Shown: positions 1 through 11,589 of the stretch, one piece after another
Layout of the letters: each line of letters opens with the position of its first letter
How positions within the stretch are numbered: position 1 is the stretch's first letter
DNA from: Diabrotica undecimpunctata
Taxonomy: Eukaryota > Arthropoda > Insecta > Coleoptera > Chrysomelidae
Direction: 5' to 3'
Length of the DNA: 64,000 bases
Assembly: GCF_040954645.1 (NCBI RefSeq)
Contig: NC_092806.1
Coordinates: forward strand, 2,914,001-2,978,000
Notes under the pieces: model-generated
The model's input: the letters and a program-made list of their open reading frames with translations, nothing else
Database searches by the model: none
Told to the model about the DNA's origin: nothing
Program-made: the position numbers and the translations under genes

Positions 1-954
1 CATGATCTTTATATATTATAGAATAGGAAAAAAAAAGAAATATTAGCCGGTTTAAACGGTATGAAATTGAAATAAATAATTGTTTGCTTTAACACTTGAA
101 AGGAAATAAAAATTTGAGATAGATATAGAATCTAATACTTATAATTTATTTAGGTATAAAAGTTTTCCTTAATGAAATAAGGTGAAATATAACATGTATA
201 AAATATATGAAATACCTATCAAAGACGAAATTAAAATAGGTCTGAATCTTACTAACAATGGCGGATGATATGAAGGATTTTTCCTTATAATTTATTTGTA
301 ATTTTATCTTACCGGCTAGGGTGATCCAACTGAAAATATCCTCGTACAAAACAACAAAATAACTCAAATGGTTTCTTCTAAAATAAACAGCTCTTCACAA
401 TAAAAATAAACTTAAACTAAATTCGGGAAAAAAGTGGCACTTCCCCAGCCGCAACTACCCTGATTGAATCGATGTTTCTTCAATCACATCCAGTTAACAA
501 GTGATTCTACAAGTTGTGGAATGAATGTACTTTCAGAATCTTGCCACTGGGGGCGCAGTTTAATGCCAACCTTAGAAAATAAGATTTACTGGGAGTTATT
601 TAAATATTTAGTTTAAGAATATTTCAATATGAATTTAATTTAGAATTAAATTAAAAGATTCCAGTCACAAAAAAAGGTAAACGATTATTTAAGTAACGGA
701 CTCGTTACAATATTTTTAATTAACCTCTAGGCGAAGTACTATTTTGTTAACGAATGCAATAGGTCAATACATCATTAATAATTTCAAGAAATCAAGAACA
801 TTATCGTGAATGAGTGGATCAAGTTATCCAACGCCATTAATTAAATAAAAAACAACTAGAAAATCGCAGTATTATTTTAAAATAGGTGATCATATTATTA
901 TCAAATCATATGTATAAATCTATAGCGTTAACAGGACTTTTGGGAACATTCATG
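1..954. other. AT-rich stretch, no feature recognised
   Basis: I read both strands and found no coding similarity, RNA gene or bounded repeat here. The longest open frame is 73 codons on the minus strand (146-367), about what AT-rich noncoding DNA gives by chance. If the Jockey LINE to the right once continued past its break, its RT should lie here, but I could not recognise it. Confidence 0.6.
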
Positions 955-1516
955 ATTATATAATTTTCATTGATTTCTATTCTGTGCTGTCAGCTTCAAA
1001 TTTCTGATTCCCATCTCTCTGACATCCTCTATCAATACATTTCTGCATTTCTTTCTTGATCTTCATTTTTTGCCCTCAGGTACTTTCCATTCTGCCTCTA
1101 CTATTTCCACCAAACATTCAATACTGTAAATTATTTTTCTTTTTCATGCTTTCAATCTGTTCTGTATGTTTTTGTTCATAGTCCATGTCTCGGAAGCTTA
1201 TAGCATTCTGTTGCTAATTGTAATTTTGTATACTCTTACTTTTGTATTACGAGATATATCTTTGGTTTTGATTATTTTATTAATGGCTCTAGCACATATG
1301 TTGCTCTTGGTCAGTCTCGGGTTGATTTTAGTTTCTTCTTTACATGTCTGATCAATAAGGGTAGCTCAATATTTATATTCATAGAGCTTTTCGAATTCTA
1401 CAACCGATCTATCCGTCACCTCTAATTTAAAAATGCTTCTACTATTTATTCTTTTTTTTTTTGGTCAAGATGTCCATGTACATGGATTTATTAATATTAC
1501 TTTTCAGTCCTATTTT
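955..1516 (-). mobile_element. LINE reverse transcriptase C-terminal tail (RTE-like), decayed
   Basis: Read on the minus strand, the segment shows the usual order of an endonuclease/RT LINE C-terminus. First comes an NINKS-type motif near 1505, then a line like VTDRSVVEFEKLYEY. Next are a 'KTKDISRNTKVRVYK' stretch and an ASETWTMNK motif near 1180 (family form YGSETWTL), then KRKIIYSIFGG and a final 'DVREMGIRNLKLTAQNR' near 985. Several stops and frame changes break it, so it is a fossil. Its 5' end abuts the Jockey endonuclease around 1517 in the same open frame. The LINE assignment is strong; the clade is inferred. Confidence 0.75.
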
Positions 1517-1672
1517 ATAGCTTGAATCCCATCTTGTATGTTTTGCATTATAATCACCAGCTGCAATATAGTGAGGACCAAGCCAATTGAAATAACGAGA
1601 GAAATGTTCCTTTTTAATTATTTTACCAGAGGACCAATATGCAACTGACATCGTTTTATGTCCCTTACTGAG
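1517..1672 (-). pseudogene. Jockey LINE ORF2 endonuclease, 3' piece
   Basis: This minus-strand frame carries KKEHFSRYFNWLG followed by YIAAGDYNAKHTRWDS, the GDFNAKH block of the apurinic-type endonuclease of Jockey LINEs. The Asp and Asn of that block are active-site residues in the family. The piece starts exactly at the TTAA that flanks the piggyBac to its right. Its protein order continues the endonuclease piece at 3475-3732 on the other side of that transposon. After the WDS residues the frame runs straight into an unrelated RT tail, so the Jockey copy is cut at about 1517. Confidence 0.8.
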
Positions 1673-1676
1673 TTAA

Positions 1677-3470
1677 CCCATTTACGGCCAAAGGTGCGTA
1701 AACGCAACCTTTATTGTTAATTTTTTTTTGGCCCGAAAATATTTTTTTTAATGTTTTCTTTTTATTGAAGTAACATCTCAATAGATTGAGGTATATAGTA
1801 TCATTTTTCTTTTGACAAAAATATTACTTTTTAAATATATTAAGATTATTATAATTTTGCATAATTTAATGATTTATGCACATCTTCATACAAAAAATTT
1901 TTCCGATACTAATTATAAACTTAATTCATATTTTGTATTCTATAATTATAAAAATATGTTGAAATCTTTATTATTCTAAAAACTTATTCATTCATACTTT
2001 AAAAATAAGGTCTATAATTGCATGTTTATACGATGGATTCGTATACGCACCTTTGGCCGAAACCATATATTTTTTTCGTAGACTAAACAATCTGAAATTA
2101 CGATCTCGTCAATAGTCAATACACTTCTTTCACTATTTATAAAATTGCTGTGTGCTGTAAACGTTATAGTTGCTTTTTTTTATATTGTCACCAATTTTTG
2201 AAATAATTAACCGAAAGTTTGCACAATTTGGAGTTTTTGCAAAAAATCTTTCCATTGACGAGGAAATGGTTCCATATTTCGGGCGACGTTCGTGCAAAAA
2301 GTTCATCCGTGGAAAACCTGTTAGATTTGGTTTTAAACTATGGTGTTTATGTTCTGATACTGGTTATTTGTTCAAATTAATTCCATATGGCGGAAAAACT
2401 GAGAAAACAGATAATAGTTTTAGCTTAGGAACGGTAGTTGTTTTGAATTTACTTTCGATAGTTAAAAACCCACAGCAACATAAGGTTTTTTTCGACAACT
2501 TCTTTACGTCATATGCTCTTTTTGGACTATTGAAAGAAAAAGGATTCTTTGCAACAGGAACAGTAAGGGAAAATCGCACTGCTAAGTGTCCTCTAGAAGA
2601 AAACAAAATTATGAAAAAAAAGGAAAGGGGTTCATATACATGTGCATTCGATTCCAATTTAGAAGTTTTGGTGACAAGATGGAACGATAATTCAGTAGTA
2701 ACTGTAATGACAAATACATGTGACGTTTTACCCCTTATGCAAACTAAACATTATAACCGTAAAGAACACAAAGAAATTCTTATCCCTCAGCCTAATTCAC
2801 CAATATAACCAATACATGGGTGGAGTGGATCTGCATGATAATGACATTGTGAATTACCGTATTAAAATAAGAGGAAAAAAGTGGTGGTGGCCGTTGTTTA
2901 CTAACATGATTGACAGTATGGTGATCAATAGTTGGAAAATTTTTAAAATTGCGAATGATTCTAAAATTTCCCAGCTGGAGTTTCATTCGAGATTGGTTCT
3001 TAACTTACTAAAATATAGTGGACATGCAGAGAATAGTGAAGAAACCGCTACATCATTGTCAAACTCAGTTATATGGACGTCCATCTAAATTTGCTTTACC
3101 AGATGAAACTAGATTCGACAATATTGGCCACATTATAAAAAGAGACGATAATAGTGCAAGAAGAAAATGTCGGATGTGCAAAAGTAATACTATTTATTTA
3201 TGTAAAAAGTGTACAGTGCATCTACACCCCGAATGTTTCGAAAATTTTCATCTTAAAATTTAATTTACAGTTAAGATACAATATGTTCCTTTTTTAAAAA
3301 TTGTATGCGTATTCGGCCAAAGGTGCGTATACGCACCCACCTGTTTTTCCTTTCATGAGAAAAAAAAATTCTTTTTGGTTGTAAATTAGTCTTAATGTAT
3401 GTGTTTTTAATCCAATCTAATAAATCAATTGTCAAATTTCTCTTTGTTGATTGTCTCGGCCCTTAATGGG
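1677..3470 (+). mobile_element. piggyBac element 1 with TTAA duplication
   Basis: The 1794-bp element is flanked by TTAA on both sides (1673-1676 and 3471-3474), the target duplication of piggyBac. Its ends start CCCATTTACGGCC on the left and CCCATTAAGGGCC on the inverted right, 11 of 13 matching. A motif GGCCAAAGGTGCGTAWACGCACC occurs near the left end (about 1686-1709), inverted and partial at 2041-2057, and at 3315-3337. In the last copy GGTGCGTATACGCACC is a perfect palindrome. The element is short because the transposase N-terminus is missing. It sits inside the endonuclease of a Jockey LINE and is therefore younger than it. Confidence 0.9.
2170..3263 (+). pseudogene. piggyBac transposase 1 (PGBD-like), frameshifted
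   Basis: This is a DDD transposase that would cut and paste its element at TTAA. The three catalytic aspartates are visible in SIDEEMVPYFGR (about 2255), VFFDNFFTS (about 2490) and GGVDLHD (about 2820). A C-terminal cysteine-rich domain follows, with CRMCK and CKKC plus His/Cys near 3170-3240. Two frame changes, near 2790 and between 3040 and 3075, break the chain. The N-terminal third expected of the family is absent, since no matching frame lies between 1710 and 2170. The copy cannot encode an intact enzyme although the catalytic residues survive. The family call is secure; the subgroup is inferred. Confidence 0.9.
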
Positions 3471-3474
3471 TTAA

Positions 3475-4290
3475 AGATAAAGAGGTTGCCTAAATGTTGA
3501 TTTCTTGTTAATTTTATGATATTTCATGTTACTTATAATGATTTACTTAGTTCCACCATGATCTTTGACGATTAGACACAGGTGTAGCACAGGTGCAGAA
3601 ATCTGGCATACTAAAATGGCTCTTGTTTGTCATATGAGCTTCAGAGGCCATCATGGTATCAAAATTATTTAGCTTTATAAATGCATTAATCTTCTTACTA
3701 TGGTTTGTGAAGCTGAAGCAGTTTGCGTCCATCCAATTTTAGTTCCAAGGTTAAACATTAAATTATGATAGCATCCTTATGAGAAGGTCGATCATTTTAT
3801 TAATCTTCTCCATAAGTTTTTAAAAATAATTTTAAATTGTAACTTGATTCTATTATATTCCGTTTTTCCTGTGTAATATGTGGGACAGATTCTGTGGTAT
3901 GATTTTGTCCCTCTACAGCGTTTGAATTTGTAAAACGTGGGCGACGAGTATTTTTGAGAAACTTGTAATGAGATTGTGATTCCCCCCTTAACTTTGGAAA
4001 TTGTTTGCTTTTGAGCTTATTGTAGACCAAACAGCCTCTATAGTTGGCAGGATGATTTTTTGACAATTTGTGCACTTGACATCTTTAATTTGTATTTGTT
4101 TTGGGCATTCAGATGGTAAGTAATTGGCTGCACATTCTACGAATCGGGGAATTTTGTGGCAATATTTGTGAGTGTGTCCAAAATGTTGACACCTGTGGCA
4201 TTGCAGAATTTCTCTTTTGGAATGTGGTAGTTCAACTTGAATTATTGAGTTAAGTAGTTTATTGACTTTAAAGATTGATAAAAGGTAATT
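3475..4290 (-). pseudogene. Jockey LINE: gag-like ORF1 zinc knuckles and ORF2 endonuclease start
   Basis: On the minus strand, ORF1 shows a zinc knuckle CHRCQHFGHTHKYC (CX2CX4HX4C, about 4190-4150). A weaker second knuckle and then CTNCQKNHPANYRGC follow, the triple-knuckle layout of Jockey gag proteins. A frame change near 4040 splits it. Downstream, a frame from 3732 reads NNFDTMMASEAHMTNKSHF, matching the start of the Jockey endonuclease (family form ISETHFT). It runs to the TTAA at 3471 and resumes beyond the piggyBac at 1672. The 5' end of the LINE fades near 4290. The copy is dead. Confidence 0.85.
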
Positions 4291-4350
4291 GAGTACTAAG
4301 CAAGGCAAGCAGTAAGTATTATAAAAAACTAAACAAAAAATAAAAATCAA

Positions 4351-5485
4351 TTAAGAAAAAAGTAAAATTGAAAAAACTGAGTAAGTTCAAAAGTAGAATA
4401 AAGGCAAAAAAACGGTACTGACAATGGAAAAAACGTTTCTATTGCCTAACATTATTTTAAATACTGCTTTAATATAAATAACAATAAGCAATATACCCAC
4501 GGACTATTAAAAAGTAATATAACGCCTCGTTTACTTAATATCTACCTTCATAAAATTATTTTAATTTGATTACAAAAATTTTAATTTCAAATTTCTTAGA
4601 ACATAATTGCGAAATATTGTTTCACTAATTAGTTACCCACCCTCTTCTTTGTGCATATTTTCTGCTATCTACTACAATGTGTACCTCGTAAAAGGAAAAC
4701 AAGAAGCTCTAATTATACCTTTTATATTTCTGTCAAGAATCCTGCAAAGAATTATATCTCAAAAGAGTAAGTTACTAATGTTTCAAGGTAAATACCTTTA
4801 AAGAACTCGTGATCCTCTTTTGTAAGACAATTTAACTATTTAATATTACGTAAAGGCTGTCGGATATAAATGTAACAACTGTTTCGTATTTAGGTACTTT
4901 ATTTTCAAAGCAACTACCCTAAACGTTAAAAAACATGGGGTATTTCAATAATTCAATTATTGTGTTTTTTGAAAATTGACGAAAATCCAAAATGAAACAT
5001 AAAATTGTGCTTCCAGAGCCCGAAAAGTGAGATCGATGCTTTATGCTCGAAAAGCTATTGCTCTAATAACCTCACATGATACATACTGTTACATCCAAGT
5101 ATTCTGACAGTTTTTTGGTACAAATATTAGGATTTTACAAGAAATTGTAAAGTAATGGTCACAAAACTGTGACCATTTGTAAGCTGAAATTCGGAAATGC
5201 AAGCTTCCCTCAACACTTATATAAAATCGGTGTAATCAACACCGAACTTTGTGAAACGCTTGCGACTTAAAAAAAGTGCGTATACTTGCGTATGTTGAAA
5301 AAAAAAGTTAAAAATAAAAAAAATGTTTTAATTTGTATCCAATATATTTAAAAAGTACTATAAAACTTATAAGACAGAAAATTAAGAGCTAAGAATACAA
5401 CTGAACATTTATCTGATCAATGAGAAAATAGAAGAATACAAAAATAAAATATGACTGAACTTTTTTCACACGCTTTCTATAAAAT
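4351..5485. other. AT-rich spacer, nothing recognised
   Basis: Short open frames only, none with recognisable motifs on either strand. The segment ends at the left target duplication of the I-like LINE (5486-5497). Confidence 0.6.
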
Positions 5486-5497
5486 AAAGTTCTGTGA

Positions 5498-7576
5498 GGA
5501 ATGTCAAAAAACTGTCAAAGTGTTTAGACGCATTTCAAAGTTTCTCTTAAACATTTAAATATTTAAACGATTATTTCTTCAGTTCTGAACATGTAAATAG
5601 TGAATTATATTAAAATCAAAATCATGTTCGAGTCTAATCTAAAATAGCTCGCAAAGAAGTTAATTTTATTGTGGTTTAATAACTTAAGAAAATTATAATT
5701 AAGTATAAAAGTGAAAGTGATTTGTATACTGAATATTGAAATCGTGAGTAGATAAAATATACTTTTTTCATCTATTTGGATTTATATATTTAAGTAAACA
5801 ACTGTAATCAGTTATAAGTATTATCCAATTTACATGAACTGGTATCACAACAAAAGCTGTAAAACAGCACCGGTTTTAGTCGGATTTTAAAATCCATTTA
5901 AAAGATGTCATCTTCCAATCAGCTACCACAAAATGCATCATACTCAAAAGCAGTTAGTCAACCACGTAGTATATTAATCCCAAGCAGAGATCAAGCTATT
6001 TTGTTTAACACTCTAGAGAATTGTACAATTAATGACTATCTTGAAGGATTGAGTCAGCATATAGAACCGAAAAATATAATTTTCGCATCCCGTATATCAA
6101 ACGGTAGAATACGCATATATCTATCATCCAAAAACCTAGTAGATAAATTCATAGCAGAAACAAAGAAAATAATAGTAAATGGAAATATACTAGAAGCGAG
6201 AAGATTAATAACTCCATCAGTCCGCTTAATTCTGTCCCATGTATGTCCAAGCATACCTTCTAACATAATAATGGACGAATTAATAAAACTAGGTTTAAAT
6301 CCTCTCTCAGATATATCATATCTACGGATAGGAGCAACCAATCCTGCCTTTAGTCATATTCTAAGCTTCCGAAGACAAATTTTCGTTTCACCTTTTCCAG
6401 ACAACTTTGTACTACCTGAATCTTTTATTATCGAGTTGGAACAAACATCGTACCGCATATTTATAGCCCAAAAAACGAAAATTGTTTTAAATGCAAATTA
6501 ACTGGACACCAGGCAGCTAATTGTCCAAATATTTCACCTTCTAACCATCCTCACAATGATAGTGCAATACAAACAGAAATAAGACAAAATTCATCAATAA
6601 ATCGTACTCAACAAGATAATCTACAAAATACTCCCGAAATCTCAAATACCACTCCCTCCACACTTACTACATCTTCTCAAACCACATTACAAAGAGTAGC
6701 AATCCCAAATTTATCAATAAACCAAACCGAACAGTGCTCACTTCAAAATACATCCATACATTTGACCACTTCTTCAGTTAACACTACAATCGCAACACCT
6801 ACATCGTCTGAGTCATCTTCTAATACCGAAAAACATAAATCAACCTTACCCGAAACAAGTCAACACTTACCTCCAAATAAAAATACACATTTAAACTCTT
6901 ACGAACCCCAAGTAACTTTGAACAAAGCAACCGGAAAAAGAACCCTAGAAGATGCAATCACGCCACCCTCCGAAGAAAACTTTGAAAAACCTAAGCTTCA
7001 ATTAAAGAAAAAAACCAAAACTGATGACAAAACTTAAGAAATGATATACCAAATCTCCAAACATTATTGGAACCAGTTAGAGAATATGTAGAAAGGGAAA
7101 AGCAATTGTTAAGCTTCGATCAAGTAGTGGATCTATGCGAAAATATACAAGGATCAAAAGACATAATCAGCGTAACAAAATTGTACTCAGAAGACTCTTA
7201 TGTACTTATAAAGTTTCTAACGGAATTACATTCATACTACATCGACAAAAGAATGAAAACCATAAGCACCAAATTAATACGAAAACTTGGCCAACACATA
7301 GGTTTACTCTCTACAGTGAAAACTTCATTATCGGAAGAAGATTCCGACTCATCGGTAAATAATTCCTCTAAAGAATAATAATATCACTGTTGACTTTATG
7401 TCTGTTCCATCACAAGTCTTAGAAAAAAACATGAATATTAAAAAACACAATAAGTTATCTTAAAGACTCAGAACTGTATCAATTATTGTAATTTTTTTCT
7501 ACCTTTACCTGTATTATATTTTTTAGGTCGCTAATAACCCTTGTGGTTGCAGCGTAAATAAATAAATAAAAAAAAA
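5498..7576 (+). mobile_element. I-like LINE without ORF2, with target duplication
   Basis: The element is flanked by a perfect 12-bp repeat AAAGTTCTGTGA (5486-5497 and 7577-7588). It has a roughly 400-bp 5' leader, a gag-like ORF1 and a short 3' region. It ends in TAAATAAATAAATA plus poly-A. The 3' end (GGTCGCTAATAACC...AAATAAA) resembles that of the I LINE ending at 34616 (TCGCTAATGGCC...AAATAAA). ORF2, which should carry endonuclease, RT and RNase H and span more than 3 kb, is absent. ORF1's C-terminal part is followed within about 200 bp by the tail. The precise ends suggest it moved in this form, or was deleted afterwards; the sequence does not decide which. Confidence 0.85.
5905..7378 (+). 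pseudogene. I-like LINE ORF1 (gag-like nucleic-acid-binding protein), two breaks
   Basis: ORF1 starts at ATG 5905 (MSSSNQLPQN). It has an RRM-like region, in which IEPKNIIFASRISNGRIRIY and ILSFRRQIFV stand out. The first frame stops at 6501, just where a CCHC knuckle CFKCKLTGHQAANC should follow; it is found in another frame at about 6485-6525. A Thr/Ser/Asn-rich linker runs to 7037. After a second frame change, a 103-codon C-terminal part (7067-7378, MEPVREYVEREKQLL...) closes the protein. Such proteins bind element RNA. A related ORF1 lies at 63290-63760. Confidence 0.8.
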
Positions 7577-7588
7577 AAAGTTCTGTGA

Positions 7589-8899
7589 ATTTTTTTAAGG
7601 CTTAATTAGATGGTTTTCTGTGTAAAAATAAGACATATTTCTTTCATAGCTAAAATTACTGAAAAGTATGTATAGAATCAAAAAAAAAACACAACCTTAG
7701 TTTTCAAGATAAATAAATCTTAACGAAAAAAAAAAGAAAAATAGAACCCTTCATAAATCAACAGCCCGATTCTCGTCTTAACGTTTGCACCTCCCATTAT
7801 TATCCTTCTTCTTAGTCCCGTATCTTTCACTCTAACCGGTGGTATCAGTTTGTGGAAAACAAGAGGCTGCTGGTGCTTGTTTCTGCAACATTTCAAGCAG
7901 TGCCGTAGTATATGTAAGATATTAATTAAGATAGCAACTAGAAACTAAGGAATTCTAGATAGGAAATACGATATTTTAGCTTTGTAATTGCAAACGCTTC
8001 TATCTGCTTAAACTTTTACAACAACAGATCATATATATAACGTTAAGAATATTGTAAATTTTATGATATTTTATAATAAAATCCTCTTCTCAAAATAACA
8101 AGATAATTAACAAATTAGTAAAAATAATTAAAAAAGGTAACATAATGGTTAGAGGGAGAAATTAGTAAAATCAAAAATGATAGCTGTCAGTTGATACAAT
8201 CATTTATCTTTGAACATGTAGAAGAAGAAAAAAATATTTTGACTGTACAAAATTGAATGATGTACATCACAGCCACGTGACGAAAAGCTAAAAGTAATTA
8301 TTTTCGCCTTATACTTAGAGAATATATTCCATATTTATGACACCAAAGTTAGCCCAAACAAATAACAAAATTAATTAAAAATATTATCGACCAGTTATTG
8401 GCATTCACATTAATGGAGTAAAACAATAAGAGCTCAAATTATTTTAAATTAATGTTTACATTTATTAAATAAAAAAAAACTGTAACCTAAGCTGAAATGT
8501 TTTAAAATGAAAACCTTATCTAAATGAACAAAATTTCATTGAAACTTAAATAATTTTTTTTATCGTATGAACAGCAAAAAAAAAGGAACTGCGCATTTCT
8601 TAGGCACACTTTGCCTAAATAATGAGGTGTGTATAAATCTTTTTTCAGCATGCATTTGTAACGGTATATTCTCATACAATTCTGGCACTTAATTCCAAAA
8701 TTTGCTACAGTTGCATTTTTCTTACATATAAACTACAATCTCTTATAACGAATGATATTATCATTAGGAAGGCGCATTGGGATTGTTCATACCCCTCGTT
8801 GGTCAGATTACTTGAACTTAGAGAGATTTTTTGGTTATCGGAGCTTTATTTTCCGTCAAAAATGTTATTGACGTGTTTTGGTTTTTCTAGCCTCTTTCA
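7589..8899. other. AT-rich spacer, nothing certain
   Basis: No coding match was seen. CCAGTTATTGGCA at about 8390-8403 matches, in inverted form, TGCCAATAACTGG at about 13264-13276. These could be remnants of transposon ends around the pogo relic (see findings), but no target duplication supports this. Confidence 0.4.
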
Positions 8900-10866
8900 C
8901 CTTTAACTACGGGCGCCCCTCCATTAGTCATAACTACGTGCGCGGTGTATTCTGTACACCACCGACTAAAAACGCAAATAAAAGCCACAACTAGGTATTT
9001 TTAGTACATATATTGTATATAATAAATGTAGGCATATAAATATTTAAGATAATATCTTAACATAAAAAATAATACATAATGAAAATATAAAGATTAGCAA
9101 CAAATATAAGAACAAAAACTCAACCACTTCTTTTTCTCTAAAAATAACCTTCTTGAGATTCTTGTATATTAGCTTAACATTAAAAATATTATAAAACTAG
9201 TATATAAATCTAAAAACTAGGAGTAAATAATCATTCACAAATGAACATATTTGAGAATATGTGTGCTATTCACTTTCGTTTTCTTCCTCGTTTGCGTCTA
9301 CTAAAATACTTTGCAGGTTTACTTGGAATGTATTGCACAAAGTTGCATCTACCTCTAAAAGGTATCAACATTTCATCGATAGTCATTTCTTCTCCCAAGG
9401 AGTAGTTGCTGCTACAGTTTTTCATAAACGTATCAAGAGTAAAGCGAATGGCAGCAAGTTTGTCAATTGATTTTCGGTCCTTCCGAGTATCTTTGTTGTC
9501 AAACCTAAGAGCAGCAAGCAAAAATAAAAATCGATTAGCGCTCATACAGGCTCGAAAGATTTCTGAGCCGGTACCATCTTTTGTCCACAATTCAAGGAAG
9601 TGTGTATGATTTTGTTTTTTAGTCCCTGCAAGAAATAATAATTCTAATAATGCCATGATTTCCTGTTTAGTCGTATCTTTAGCCCGTCTTGGCCGTTCAT
9701 AATTTAATCGCATTTTTGCAATCTGCAAATTTGTACATTCAACTATATTTTCTATGATTTCATTTGTAAAGAGTTTTTCAAAAGCACTTAGTTCCGTAGT
9801 AACATCTCACGCACAAACTGTTGGCCCAGGAAATATCTTGACAATATTTTTTGAAGGAATTTTAGTAAATTTGCTAAGAAGAGATTTCTTATACCATTTA
9901 GTTTTTCTGTCTTTTGCTATAAAATAATTATTGTCTTCATCAAGATCTGAACTGTTTTCAATGTTACTGTTTGTGTCCGAGTCAATCGTATATTGATTTT
10001 CGTCATTCAGATCAACTTCTGATTCAGTGTCGTGCTCCGTTTTTTCTATTAGCTCGTCGTCTGAAGTATCTGGGTCTCCACCAACATCTTCATCAGATTC
10101 TTCCTCAAATATAGCTTGAGCCATAGCTCTAAGTTCATCTTCTGAGAGTTTTTGGGGATTTCTTACTGGTACACGATCCCTGCAAAGTAAATATTTTGTA
10201 GTACCTCTCGATTTATAAACGTTACGAGAAATATATAGAGGCAACGTTTGTAATTTTTATTATTTATTTCTAATTAATATTTCAAAGAGACATGACCGTA
10301 TTGCTATGGAAGAAAGAACATGAAAAAACAAGACCACAAAAACAACTAGAAGGTCGTTAAATAGTCCAATAATAGGTACTCACAAATATCCAAATAGATA
10401 ACGGTATATTAAGTTATGAGAAAATGCTAAAATAAAATATTTGATCAAATGTATTATCATAAAACTAGTTTTATTATAATAAAATGAAAGTTTTATTAAA
10501 ATTTTAATAACAAATTACAAATTCTTTTATTCAAAACGTTGCAAAATGTCTAGCTTTTGTTACATATAAGTCGCTATACATTAATAATGCTATTTTTTAG
10601 TAGATAAACGTAATATAAATCTCACAAAATTTACTTACATAACTAGGTGCTTGGTGTACTACATACACCACTGGTAAACTTCTCCTGATTTTTTCCAACC
10701 GTCAGTCTATCTCTGCAGCAATCAAGTTTACAACTGTTGAGGTTTATAGCTGACACATCAGAGATAGGTTAAGTAGAGGGACACGTGCGCAACCAGTGCT
10801 TATCAGAAGTAGCGGCCAATTTAGTGCGACTGGTGTACTGAGTACACCGTAGCCCGTAGTTAAAGG
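8900..10866 (-). mobile_element. piggyBac element 2 with perfect 15-bp termini
   Basis: Both ends are CCTTTAACTACGGGC (8900-8914, inverted at 10852-10866), a perfect 15-bp match. The right flank is TTAA (10867-10870); the left is TTCA (8896-8899), a one-base decay of TTAA. Three 17-bp dyads GGTGTA-N5-TACACC lie at 8944-8960, 10653-10669 and 10832-10848. This is one near the 3' end and two upstream of the transposase, the same layout as in element 1 although the sequence differs. The transposase runs right to left. The element is internally deleted after the first catalytic block. Confidence 0.92.
9270..10244 (-). pseudogene. piggyBac transposase 2, N-terminal half with one nonsense codon
   Basis: A single minus-strand frame starts at ATG 10244 (MPLYISRN). 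It has an acidic Asp/Glu-rich N-terminus (EEESDEDVGGDPDTSDDE...), usual for piggyBac enzymes. A TGA at 9807-9809 interrupts it; a CGA-to-TGA change is the simplest cause, since the frame is unchanged on both sides. It then continues through ELLFLAGTKKQN, SANRFLFLLAALRF and TIDEMLIPFRGRCNFVQYIP, which holds the first catalytic Asp. After IPSKPAKY the family sequence ends abruptly in a basic SRRKRGRKRK tail and a stop at 9270. The regions with the second and third Asp and the Cys-rich C-terminus are missing, consistent with an internal deletion. Confidence 0.9.
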
Positions 10867-10870
10867 TTAA

Positions 10871-11589
10871 TACTTTGGTCATTTTGTTTATTTCACGCTT
10901 TTTCCTGTTTTCTTTTTCTTTATCTTTCTATAGCTTAGCTGCTTCCTTTTTTTATGACTTTTTTCCACACACCAGATGTTATTAAATATGGCATTTTTCC
11001 GTTGTACGTTGAGACTTTCGCTCTGATGTCAGTTGCTATAGCAAAGTGTCGCGAAACCCGTGATCAGCAGCTTTCACGATGGAATCACAATTGTTTGGCG
11101 TGTCACATTGAATGTGGCACTCTTTCTTGACTTTTTTTGCCTCCTACATACGGTAGTTATTGATCAATATTTTGTTGATTTTCTGTGTTTTGTTGAAAGT
11201 TTTTTAAAATCGTACTAAGTTTATTATCTTCGGAATTTGGTTTCGTTATATTATGTCTTGGGACTTAAGATTGCTCTTTGATAAGTACACTATCTCCGAA
11301 AACTACTTTCATGTATTCAATACTTTCTTGGGTGAAATACGGTATAGGCAGATTACACTTTCCAAAACGTCTCTCTTCATTTTGATGTGACTCACACTCT
11401 TTATCATCAAACAGCACAGAAACAAGCTAATCATTTGTACTAGAACTGCATGATTCAGCAGTTTTCTCGTTTGTCAATCTTCAAAATTTTACAAGCAACT
11501 AGAAATTTTCACTTTCATCATCTTTCCCCCAGTTTTTCATGTACTGTCTAAGTTGGTTTAATTTTTCTTGTCAAACAATGGAAATAAAG
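10871..11589. other. spacer between piggyBac 2 and pogo relic
   Basis: No motif is recognised. It may be 3' sequence of the minus-strand pogo relic to the right, but I could not read any transposase in it. Confidence 0.45.

Noticed and set aside
2364..2657. 97-codon minus-strand frame opposite piggyBac transposase 1
   Set aside because: It is an antisense by-product of the transposase, with no motif of its own.
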